From: Actinomycetes bacterium | Lineage (GTDB): Bacteria > Actinomycetota > Actinomycetes > Actinomycetales > Microbacteriaceae | Direction of reading: 5' to 3' | DNA: 42,628 nt | NCBI GenBank assembly: GCA_023431405.1 | Contig: JAEYVZ010000077.1 | Location: forward strand, 1 to 42,628 | In this document: positions 8,836 to 16,041 of the stretch, piece after piece | Layout: each line of letters begins with the position of its first letter | How positions within the stretch are numbered: position 1 is the stretch's first letter | Notes under the pieces: model-generated | Database searches by the model: none | What the model saw: the letters and a program-made list of their open reading frames with translations, nothing else | What the model was told of the DNA's origin: nothing | Translations under genes and position numbers: made by a program

Positions 8836-9621
8836 ATGTATATCTACCCGCGACTCCGTAAAGCGGACGCCCTCGAGGCGTTGCGGCGGCTGGAAGCCGT
8901 GCTTGCCTCCGGGGAGGTTCTTGCCGCATTCCCTGACGGCGGGCACCATCCGAAGGCGATCTTCCCTGTAAGCGACGGCACACCTGTCCACGTGAACCGA
9001 CTGGAGGATCTTCGCGCGCGGATGACGTCAGCGCTAGCTGGGCTCGGCGAGTCCACCCGGCAATCCGATCGGCGCTTCGATCAGATCGTCGGCGATGTGC
9101 TCAACCGCTGGTTCGAAGAGGAGGGCCGATCCATCGCCTCCCACCCAGAGGTATGGCCCTATCTGACGATCGTGGTGCTCCCGGACTTTGCGACCCGCCG
9201 ATTCGGGCCGAGACCCGATGGGAAGCTCCCGCCTGAGCGTTTCCTTGCGGATCGCCGCAACGTCTTCTACCGTGCGTACCTGCGCGCTTGGGTGCTTGGT
9301 CCCATCCTGAACGATCCTGAGATCGAGCTCTACGAAGACGAGCTTGTGGGCCTCGTCGATCGATCATTCTCAGCGGACCACCGTCTCGCCCGGAGGGTGG
9401 CAGAGAACCTGCTGCGCCTCTCAAGCAACCCGTCAGGTCGCCGCCACATCGCGCGCTCCAGTTTGAAGGATATTCAGTATGAGCTTCGCGTCACAGACAT
9501 GGCGTCCCTACCCGAGGAGACCATGAACGCGCTGGTAGATGCGATCTTCAACCGTCACGTTGAGCTCTGGCGAAAGTCAGCAGCGGATTCCGCCGATCCT
9601 TCCCTGTCAGCTCCCCACTGA
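8836..9621 (+). CDS. Unrecognised defence-island protein (accessory 2, DUF6339-like)
   Basis: A 261-residue, mostly helical cytoplasmic protein. From memory its layout (YPRL near the start, a central HPEVWPYLTIVVLPD segment, then ERFLADRRNVFYRAYLRAW) resembles the uncharacterised DUF6339 family; this was not searched. The segment rich in Arg and aromatic residues could be a nucleic-acid or partner surface. ATG 8836 is preceded by GGGGTGA (8822-8828), a good ribosome site, so I prefer it to ATG 8818, which would add six residues (MGGEAG) and overlap the previous gene. It follows the previous gene by 7 nt and precedes the Vsr gene closely, so it belongs to the same transcript. Function unknown. 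Confidence 0.75.
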   Translation: MYIYPRLRKADALEALRRLEAVLASGEVLAAFPDGGHHPKAIFPVSDGTPVHVNRLEDLRARMTSALAGLGESTRQSDRRFDQIVGDVLNRWFEEEGRSIASHPEVWPYLTIVVLPDFATRRFGPRPDGKLPPERFLADRRNVFYRAYLRAWVLGPILNDPEIELYEDELVGLVDRSFSADHRLARRVAENLLRLSSNPSGRRHIARSSLKDIQYELRVTDMASLPEETMNALVDAIFNRHVELWRKSAADSADPSLSAPH

Positions 9622-9648
9622 GCCCGTATGCCAGGGGTACCATCGCGT

Positions 9649-10068
9649 ATGGCCGCTTCCTGGGCGTCGACCGAGGGCGCCAGGCGCACGATGGTCGCCA
9701 ACCGGCGAAGGGACACTCAGCCTGAACTGAAGGTCCGACGCATACTTCACGCGCGTGGGTTGCGCTACCAGGTGGATTCGCGCCCATCCGCGAGCGTCCG
9801 GTCCCGTGCAGACATTGTGTTCACGCGGCGTCGGATAGCGGTGTTCATCGACGGATGCTTCTGGCACAGTTGTCCGTTGCACGCAACTCAGCCAGTGACG
9901 AACTCTGATTACTGGGCACCGAAGCTTGCCCGCAACGCGATGCGGGACCAGGCCGTCACTCAAGCGCTCAAGGCGGAGGGGTGGACGGTGCTCCGCTTCT
10001 GGGAGCACGAGGATCCCGTGGCGGTCGCGTCGTTCGTCATCGCGGCGTGGCAGTCGGCAGACCGCTGA
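9649..10068 (+). CDS. vsr: Very short patch repair (Vsr) endonuclease
   Basis: A 139-residue Vsr-family nuclease. Classical Vsr nicks next to T:G mismatches formed by deamination of 5-methylcytosine, limiting mutation at sites of a Dcm-type methylase; this island encodes such a methylase. Visible family features: DTQPE near the N-terminus (substrate-contacting segment), RADIVF with Asp55 (catalytic metal ligand), FIDGCFWH with Cys70 and His73 (zinc/active-site segment), YWAPKLARN, and a terminal LRFWEHE. ATG 9628 would add seven residues; ATG 9649 gives the usual actinobacterial N-terminus (MAASWAS...) and has AGGGG at 9633-9637, though 11 nt away. It is the last gene of the island, 7.4 kb from the methylase, so it may act as a restriction subunit rather than, or besides, a repair enzyme. 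Confidence 0.9.
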   Translation: MAASWASTEGARRTMVANRRRDTQPELKVRRILHARGLRYQVDSRPSASVRSRADIVFTRRRIAVFIDGCFWHSCPLHATQPVTNSDYWAPKLARNAMRDQAVTQALKAEGWTVLRFWEHEDPVAVASFVIAAWQSADR

Positions 10069-10107
10069 CCCAGCTCGAAAGCGATCTGCGGCCACTCGCC
10101 GCCCTCG

Positions 10108-10242
10108 TCAGCCGAAGAGGAGGGCGAGCACGGTCGAGCCGCCGCCCACCAGGATGAGCGACACGATCGCGACCCAGGCGATCACGCGTGTGCGCCGATT
10201 GCGGGCGGCGTTCAGTCCGGCGTATTCGGGATCATCCGACAT
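10108..10242 (-). CDS. 44-residue single-span membrane protein downstream of purL
   Basis: A small reading frame running from ATG 10242-10240 to TGA at 10110-10108. The first 19 residues are polar and charged (including NRRTR), followed by a hydrophobic stretch of about 24 residues (VIAWVAIVSLILVGGG...LALLFG) ending at the C-terminus. The positive charges before the span predict an N-in, C-out membrane protein. A good ribosome site (GAGGAG) lies just upstream, 20 nt after the purL stop, so it is probably co-transcribed with purL. Function unknown; small tail-anchored proteins of this kind are often overlooked. Confidence 0.7.
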   Translation of the reverse strand: MSDDPEYAGLNAARNRRTRVIAWVAIVSLILVGGGSTVLALLFG

Positions 10243-10262
10243 GGCGGTCTCCTCGTCGAGCG

Positions 10263-12593
10263 TCAGGCCGTCGGTTCGGCGATGATGTCTCCGAACACTG
10301 CGGGAAGCGTACCGCGAGAGGTCTCGCGAAGCTCCGACACGGGCACGGTGAACAGGTCCTGCACCTCGAGCGCCGCCTCCTGGCCGGGGGCGGCGTCGGT
10401 CACGCCGATGCGGAGCACGGGGTAGCCGCGGCCTTCGCAGAGACCGCGGAACTTCACGTCTTCCTCACGGGGCACCGACACGATGACGCGGCCGGTCGAC
10501 TCGCTGAACAGGGCCGTCGCGGCATCCACGCCGTCGCGCTCCATGATCTCGCGCAGCCATACACGGGCGCCGACGCCGAAACGCATGACGCTCTCGGCGA
10601 GAGCCTGGCCGAGGCCGCCCTCCGAAAGGTCGTGGGCGCTCGAGACGAGCTCCTGCTGCGAGGCGGCGTGGATGAGCTCGGCGAGCTTCTTCTCCTGCGC
10701 CAGGTCGACAGCCGGCGGGCGTCCGCCGAGGTGGTCGTGGATCGTGCCCGCCCACGCGGAGCCGCTGAGCTCGGTGGCGGTGACGCCGAGCAGGTAGATG
10801 TTCTCTCCGGCATCCTGCCAGCCCGAAGGGATGCGACGGGCGACGTCGTCGATGATGCCGAGCACACCCACGACCGGCGTCGGGAAGATCGGCTGGTCAC
10901 CGGTCTGGTTGTAGAAGCTGACGTTGCCGCCGGTCACCGGCACGCCGAGCTCGAAGCAGGCGTCGGCGAGGCCGTCGACGGCCTGACCGAACTGCCACAT
11001 CACCTCGGGGTTCTCGGGGCTGCCGAAGTTGAGGCAGTCGGTGACCGCGGTGGGAACGGCGCCCGTGACGGCGACGTTGCGGTACGCCTCGGCGAGAGCG
11101 AGCTGTGCGCCGGCGTACGGGTCGAGCTGACAGAAGCGGCCGTTGCAGTCGGTCGCGATCGCGAAGCCGAGGCCCGATTCCTCATCGACGCGGATCATGC
11201 CGGCGTCATCGGGGAAGCTCAGGGCGGTGTTGCCCATCACGTAGTAGTCGTACTGGTTGGTGATCCACGAGGTGTCGGCGAGGTTGGGGCTCGCGAGCAG
11301 CTGCAGGAACTGGTCGCGCAGCGTGCCGGGGTCGTCGGTGCGGGGCAGTGCGGATGCCGAGTCGTCGCGGAGCGCGTCGATCCACGTCGGGTACGCCACG
11401 GGGCGCTCGTAGACCGGGCCGTCGACGGCGACGGTGGAAGGGTCGACGTCGACGATCTGCTCGCCGTGCCAGAAGATCTGCAGGCGGCCGTCTCCGGTCA
11501 CCTCGCCGAGGACGCTCGTCTCGACCTCCCACTTGCCGACCACCTCGAGGAAGGCGTCGAGCTTCTCGGGCGCGACGACCGCCATCATGCGCTCCTGGCT
11601 CTCGCTCATGAGGATCTCCTCAGGGGTGAGCGACGGGTCGCGCAGCAGCACGTTCTCGAGGTCGACCCGCATGCCCGAGCCGCCGTTGGCGGCGAGCTCG
11701 CTCGTGGCGCAGGAGATGCCGGCGGCGCCCAGGTCTTGGATGGCCTCGACCAGTTCGTTCTTGTAGAGCTCGAGGCAGCACTCGATGAGCACCTTCTCGG
11801 CGAACGGGTCGCCGACCTGCACCGCCGGCCGCTTGGTGGGGCCGCCGTCGGCGAAGGTGTCGGATGCCAGGATGCTCGCACCGCCGATGCCGTCGCCGCC
11901 GGTGCGGGCACCGAACAGCACGACCTTGTTGCCGGCGCCGGAGGCGTTGGCGAGCTTCAGGTCTTCGTGGCGCAGCACGCCGACAGCGAGCGCGTTCACG
12001 AGCGGGTTGCCCTGATAGACCGCGTCGAACACCGTCTCGCCGCCGATGTTCGGGAGGCCGAGGCAGTTGCCGTAGAAGGAGATGCCGCTGACGACGCCGT
12101 GCACGACACGGGCGGTGTCGGGATGGTCGATCGCGCCGAAGCGGAGCTGGTCCATGACGGCGACGGGACGTGCGCCCATCGAGATGATGTCGCGCACGAT
12201 GCCGCCGACGCCGGTGGCGGCACCCTGGAACGGCTCGATGTAGCTCGGGTGGTTGTGCGACTCGACCTTGAAGGTGACCGCCCATCCTTCGCCCACGTCG
12301 ACGACGCCGGCGTTCTGGCCCATGCCGACCATGAGCCGCTCGCGCATCTCGTCGGACACCTTCTGCCCGAAGCGCCGCAGGTACACCTTCGACGACTTGT
12401 ACGAGCAGTGCTCGCTCCACATCACCGAGTACATGGCGAGCTCACCGCTGGTGGGGCGGCGGCCGAGGATCTCACGGATGCGCTCGTACTCGTCGGGCTT
12501 GAGCCCGAGTGCCGCATACGGCTGTTCGCGGTCCGGCGTGGCAGCCGCGTTCTCGACGGTGTCTGCGACGGGGGAGGTGACAGGGGTGCTCAC
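10263..12593 (-). CDS. purL: Phosphoribosylformylglycinamidine synthase subunit PurL
   Basis: A 776-residue PurL, which makes formylglycinamidine ribonucleotide from FGAR, ATP and ammonia in step 4 of purine synthesis. Its length is that of the small PurL type, which works with separate PurQ and PurS subunits encoded elsewhere. Visible: SEHCSYKSSK near residue 55-65 (the conserved His segment of the FGAM synthase linker), then paired AIRS-like ATP-binding halves with Gly-rich loops such as GVGGIVRD and GGNVSFYNQ. The frame begins at TTG 12608, but GTG 12593 has GGAG 9 nt upstream and gives the familiar MSTPV start, so I chose it. A 44-residue membrane protein gene follows in the same direction. 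Confidence 0.96.
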   Translation of the reverse strand: MSTPVTSPVADTVENAAATPDREQPYAALGLKPDEYERIREILGRRPTSGELAMYSVMWSEHCSYKSSKVYLRRFGQKVSDEMRERLMVGMGQNAGVVDVGEGWAVTFKVESHNHPSYIEPFQGAATGVGGIVRDIISMGARPVAVMDQLRFGAIDHPDTARVVHGVVSGISFYGNCLGLPNIGGETVFDAVYQGNPLVNALAVGVLRHEDLKLANASGAGNKVVLFGARTGGDGIGGASILASDTFADGGPTKRPAVQVGDPFAEKVLIECCLELYKNELVEAIQDLGAAGISCATSELAANGGSGMRVDLENVLLRDPSLTPEEILMSESQERMMAVVAPEKLDAFLEVVGKWEVETSVLGEVTGDGRLQIFWHGEQIVDVDPSTVAVDGPVYERPVAYPTWIDALRDDSASALPRTDDPGTLRDQFLQLLASPNLADTSWITNQYDYYVMGNTALSFPDDAGMIRVDEESGLGFAIATDCNGRFCQLDPYAGAQLALAEAYRNVAVTGAVPTAVTDCLNFGSPENPEVMWQFGQAVDGLADACFELGVPVTGGNVSFYNQTGDQPIFPTPVVGVLGIIDDVARRIPSGWQDAGENIYLLGVTATELSGSAWAGTIHDHLGGRPPAVDLAQEKKLAELIHAASQQELVSSAHDLSEGGLGQALAESVMRFGVGARVWLREIMERDGVDAATALFSESTGRVIVSVPREEDVKFRGLCEGRGYPVLRIGVTDAAPGQEAALEVQDLFTVPVSELRETSRGTLPAVFGDIIAEPTA

Positions 12594-12717
12594 GCGGCTG
12601 GACTCCAAGACTCGGGTGCCGGCGGGGGATCGGCTCCAGTCTAGTTGCGGAGAGCGGGTGCCTCAGCGCGGGTTCCGCGGTCGGATGCCGGGGCGTCGTC
12701 CCGCCGCGTGTCGGCCC

Positions 12718-12948
12718 TCACTCCTCGTCGATCACCCCGATGCCCGTGGCGTGATGGCTCGGCTCCTCCTCGTGTCGCGACGGCGCCTTCGGCTCTTCGT
12801 CGGGAGTCTTCTCGGTGCTCGGCTCCTCGAGTTCATCGGTCGAGGGGAGCTCGGCGTCGTCGGTGGTTCCGGCATCCGCGGGCGCTTCGTCGATGGCTGG
12901 TGCGTCGGGGCCGGATCCGTCGGCTCGCGAGTCGTCTTGGGTGGCCAT
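12718..12948 (-). CDS. Small acidic disordered protein (76 aa)
   Basis: A 76-residue frame from ATG 12948-12946 to the stop at 12720-12718, with a good AGGAGATAT ribosome site. About one third of residues are D or E, with many P, S and T and no hydrophobic core, so it is probably intrinsically disordered. No Cys and no motif I can name. It lies between purL (same strand, about 125 nt away) and the divergent ABC importer. Conserved short acidic proteins of this type are common in Microbacteriaceae. Function unknown. Confidence 0.6.
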   Translation of the reverse strand: MATQDDSRADGSGPDAPAIDEAPADAGTTDDAELPSTDELEEPSTEKTPDEEPKAPSRHEEEPSHHATGIGVIDEE

Positions 12949-13132
12949 GGATATCTCCTGTTCTGCGGTCGCGCACGGGCTTCTCCGCGCCTCGTGCGCA
13001 TGACCACTGTGGGCCCGCGCGTCCGCGCGCGTGAGGCCCTTGACATATGACTCCGGTGGTCTTCGGCGCCGCGACCGTGGACTCGCTTGCCTCGCAGCCC
13101 CTCCGCCCGCTAGCATGCTCTCGTATCCACCT

Positions 13133-13148
13133 GTATACAATGGTGTAC
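13133..13148. promoter_or_regulatory. GntR-type operator before the ABC importer operon
   Basis: GTATAC-AATG-GTGTAC, 26 nt before the ATP-binding protein start. It has the same 6-4-6 layout as the sites at 18201-18216 and 21238-21253. The embedded TATACAAT resembles a -10 box, so a bound repressor would block the promoter. Likely bound by the GntR regulator at 17499-18149 (inferred). Confidence 0.72.
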
Positions 13149-13174
13149 AACGGCTGTTCGATGGAGAGAAGCAG

Positions 13175-14005
13175 ATGATGGAACACGCATCGATGGAGAT
13201 CGCGGGCACAGGCGCGTCACGGATCGATCGCGCGGGGGACTCCAAGCCCAAGATCGAGGTCGAGGGCGTATCCAAAGTCTACGGGCGCCGCAACGCGGTC
13301 CAGGCGCTGAGCGAGGTCGACCTGGAGATCGGAGAGGGCGAGTTCGTCTGCCTCGTCGGGCCTTCGGGCTGCGGGAAGTCGACGCTCCTGCGGATGATGG
13401 CGGGGCTTCATCGTCCCAGCAGCGGAGCGGTGCACCTCAACACGACTGGAACCGGACACCCGCTGTCGTTCGTGTTCCAGAATTACTCGATCTTCCCGTG
13501 GAAGACGGTGGCCGAGAACATCGCGCTGCCCCTCAAAGTGTCCGGCCTCCCCGCGGCCGAGCGTGACGAACGGGTGCGCTCGCTCATGGAGCGCATGAAC
13601 CTCGCCGACTTCGCCGATGCCCGCCCGGCCGCGCTGTCCGGCGGAATGGCGCAGCGGGTGTCGATCGCCCGGGCACTCGCCGTCCAGCCGGAGATCCTCC
13701 TCATGGACGAGCCTTTTGCCGCCCTCGACGCCCAGATGCGTCGGGTGCTGCAGGACGAACTGCTGATGCTGTGGCAGGAAGACCGCCGCACCGTCGTCTT
13801 CGTCACCCACAGCCTGGAGGAGGCCATCCTCCTCGGTGACCGCATCGTCGTGATGTCGGCGCGCCCCGGTCGGATCATCGCCGACCACCGGGTGCCCTTC
13901 GAGCGACCGCGTCGCCCCGAACTCCGCGGCACCGCCGAGTTCGCCGAATTGGAACGCGAGATCTGGTCGCAGATGCGACTCGAGGTCGAAGGAGCCCACG
14001 CATGA
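13175..14005 (+). CDS. ABC transporter ATP-binding protein (SsuB/TauB/nitrate class)
   Basis: A 276-residue ATPase that powers import through the permease encoded next. Walker A GPSGCGKS (62-69), Q-loop Gln102, signature LSGGMAQ (154-160), Walker B ILLMDEP (174-180), and the H-switch in FVTHSLEEA. The family carries small anions such as sulfonates, taurine, nitrate, or aromatic and other organic acids; sequence alone does not fix the substrate. The frame extends upstream to 13031, but ATG 13175 has GGAGAG at 13163-13168 with ideal spacing. It ends in a 4-nt ATGA overlap with the permease gene. A GntR-type operator lies 26 nt upstream of the start, tying uptake to the aromatic catabolic genes. 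Confidence 0.93.
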   Translation: MMEHASMEIAGTGASRIDRAGDSKPKIEVEGVSKVYGRRNAVQALSEVDLEIGEGEFVCLVGPSGCGKSTLLRMMAGLHRPSSGAVHLNTTGTGHPLSFVFQNYSIFPWKTVAENIALPLKVSGLPAAERDERVRSLMERMNLADFADARPAALSGGMAQRVSIARALAVQPEILLMDEPFAALDAQMRRVLQDELLMLWQEDRRTVVFVTHSLEEAILLGDRIVVMSARPGRIIADHRVPFERPRRPELRGTAEFAELEREIWSQMRLEVEGAHA

Positions 14006-14880
14006 CCGCCGTCACCGAGCGCCCCGCCGCCGACGCCCGCCGCATCAAGGTGATCACCATCGCACCGCAGGCGTCCGATATCGACCCTGAGGCCCACGCG
14101 CGCCGCCGACGCCTCCGTTCCCGCCTCCTGGGTGCGGGCACCCCCATCGTGATTCTTGCGCTGTGGGAGCTCGCGGCGCTCGCCGGTGTGATCGACACGC
14201 GCTTCTTCCCCGCACCGACGACGATCTTCGTCGAGGGCGCCGAGATGGTCGCCTCCGGTCAGCTCTTCTCCGATCTGTGGGCGACGTTGCGCGCGCTTCT
14301 CATCGGTTACGGGCTCGGGCTCATCGCGGGCCTTGCGACCGGCACGCTCCTCGCGCTGTCGACGATCGCACGCTCGGCTCTCGAACCGATGCTGTCGGCG
14401 ATCTACACGATTCCGAAGCTGGCGATCCTGCCGTTCCTGCTCCTCATCTTCGGCTTCGGCGAACTCCCCAAGATCCTCCTGATCGCCCTCGGCGTCTTCT
14501 TCGTCATCTGGGTGACGGTGCTCGAGGCGCTCGAAGATGTGCAGCCCACCTACGTCGAAGCGGCGCAGGTCTTCGGGATCAACGGATGGCAGCGATACCG
14601 CCACGTGCTGATCCCCGCGATCCTGCCGTCGCTGTTCACCGGCATCCGGATCGCGCTGGCCAACGCCGTACTCATCGCCGTCGCGACCGAGTTCGTCAAC
14701 GGCGACGAAGGCATCGGCTACCGCATCTGGCACAGCTGGTCGCTGTTCCAGGCGAGCCACATGTACGTGGGCATCGTCGCGGTCGCCCTCCTCGGCTTCC
14801 TGCTCACGTATTTCGTCAAGTTCCTCAGCCAGAAGCTCGTCCCCTGGGCCCCTCGCGAAAGCAAGCGCAGCGCGAACTGA
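14002..14880 (+). CDS. ABC transporter permease (SsuC/TauC class)
   Basis: A 292-residue inner-membrane permease forming the transport channel with the ATPase upstream. The first 40 residues are cytoplasmic and Arg-rich. About six hydrophobic spans follow from residue 45 on. The EAA coupling loop reads EAAQVFGINGWQRYRHVLIP in the fourth-fifth span region, the contact site for the ATPase. The start ATG overlaps the ATPase stop by 4 nt, so the two are co-translated. Part of a three-gene importer with the lipoprotein that follows. Substrate unknown; an aromatic or related organic acid is inferred from the shared operator. Confidence 0.93.
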   Translation: MTAVTERPAADARRIKVITIAPQASDIDPEAHARRRRLRSRLLGAGTPIVILALWELAALAGVIDTRFFPAPTTIFVEGAEMVASGQLFSDLWATLRALLIGYGLGLIAGLATGTLLALSTIARSALEPMLSAIYTIPKLAILPFLLLIFGFGELPKILLIALGVFFVIWVTVLEALEDVQPTYVEAAQVFGINGWQRYRHVLIPAILPSLFTGIRIALANAVLIAVATEFVNGDEGIGYRIWHSWSLFQASHMYVGIVAVALLGFLLTYFVKFLSQKLVPWAPRESKRSAN

Positions 14881-14943
14881 GCGAGGCCGGCCATCCCCCC
14901 GGATGATCCACCACCCACACAAGAGAAAGCAGCAAAGACAGAC

Positions 14944-15978
14944 ATGCGAAAGAACCGCATTCTCGCGATGGCAGCAATGACGCTGGCAGCGACGCTCGCC
15001 GTGACCGGATGCTCGTCATCGGCCGCTGAGCCCGCCGGCAGCGGATCGGATGCGTCGCTCACACCCGTCACCGTCGCCGTCTCGTCGAAGATAGCCTACT
15101 TCGTGCCCTACCTCATGGAGGAGCACTGGGGAGAGTTCGCCGCCGAGGGCATCGACCTGAAGATCGAGCTCGCGCCGGCGCAGGACGCGCTGGTCCTCCT
15201 CGCGACGGGCAAGCTCGACGCCATGGTCACCGGCCCCAGCGCCAATCTTCTGAACGCGGTCGGTGAAGGATCGAACATCCGGATCGTCGCCCCCGGCGGC
15301 ATCGAGCCGGCCGAGTCGATCAACGGCTGGTACGTGAGCAACGCGGCCCTCGACGGCGCGGAGTTCGACGTCTCGATGCTGAAGGGCAAGACCCTCGCGT
15401 CCTCGTCGGGAGTCGCGGGTCCGCCGCTGCTCACGCTGTCGCAGACGCTCGAGGGAGCCGGACTCTCGCTCAAGGACGTCACGATCCAGTCGATGAAGCA
15501 GGCCGACACCGTGATCGCGCTCGAGAACGGCGCCATCTTCGGGGGCACGGCCTCGCAGCCCAACACCACGACGATCACCGATTCCGGTTCGGGCGAGTTC
15601 TTCGCGCGCAGCGCCCCTGAGGGCTACCCCTCGGTGAACGTGTGGTTCGGCCCCACTCTGCTCGACGGTGACACCGAGGTCGGTGAGCGTTTCGTCGCCG
15701 CCTTGCGCACGATCTACGAAGAGCGGCTGCAGGGCGACTGGCTCCACGACCCCGAGAACGCCGACCTGATCGCCGAGGTGCTGGAGACCGACGTCGACGT
15801 GCTCGCCGACGTCCCCTCGACCGTGTACCCGACGGAGATGTCGTTCCCGGAGAACTTCATCGAATCGTACGAGGCCGCCTTCCGTCAGATCGACGGCGTG
15901 CTCACCTACCCCGCGGGGGAGAGCGTGGCCGACGAGATCATCGACAGCCGGTTCATGGACGCCGTCAACGCGCGCTGA
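14944..15978 (+). CDS. ABC transporter substrate-binding lipoprotein (SsuA/NMT1-like)
   Basis: A 344-residue lipoprotein that captures the substrate outside the cell for the importer. It has a classical signal peptide: Lys/Arg-rich start, hydrophobic core, and lipobox AVTGC with Cys23 as the lipid-modified residue, followed by a Ser/Ala/Gly linker. The rest has the SsuA/NMT1 periplasmic-binding layout, with a conserved LATGKLDAMVTGPSANLL-type segment near residues 90-107. It starts 63 nt after the permease stop with only a weak ribosome site (AGAGAAAG). A strong hairpin terminator follows 13 nt after its stop. Confidence 0.92.
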   Translation: MRKNRILAMAAMTLAATLAVTGCSSSAAEPAGSGSDASLTPVTVAVSSKIAYFVPYLMEEHWGEFAAEGIDLKIELAPAQDALVLLATGKLDAMVTGPSANLLNAVGEGSNIRIVAPGGIEPAESINGWYVSNAALDGAEFDVSMLKGKTLASSSGVAGPPLLTLSQTLEGAGLSLKDVTIQSMKQADTVIALENGAIFGGTASQPNTTTITDSGSGEFFARSAPEGYPSVNVWFGPTLLDGDTEVGERFVAALRTIYEERLQGDWLHDPENADLIAEVLETDVDVLADVPSTVYPTEMSFPENFIESYEAAFRQIDGVLTYPAGESVADEIIDSRFMDAVNAR

Positions 15979-15990
15979 CCCGTTCCGCCA

Positions 15991-16020
15991 TGCTGCCCCG
16001 GACTCCGGTCCGGGGCAGCA
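15991..16020 (+). terminator. Hairpin terminator between the importer and the MmgE/PrpD gene
   Basis: TGCTGCCCCGGAC and GTCCGGGGCAGCA form a perfect 13-bp stem around a 4-nt TCCG loop, followed by the weak T-rich run TCGTTTCC. It should end most importer transcripts, leaving partial read-through into the MmgE/PrpD gene, which has no other obvious promoter in the 63-nt gap. Confidence 0.78.
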
Positions 16021-16041
16021 TCGTTTCCTCAGAGGAGCCCC

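Noticed and set aside
1192..10068. BREX or DISARM system
   Set aside because: No BrxL/PglZ, DrmA/DrmB or phospholipase-D-type genes; the Z1 helicase plus GHKL ATPase set is a different class.
10188..12644. Long plus-strand open frame opposite purL
   Set aside because: It mirrors the purL frame and encodes low-complexity His/Arg/Asp-rich sequence; purL on the minus strand is certain. High G+C at third positions makes such antisense frames common.
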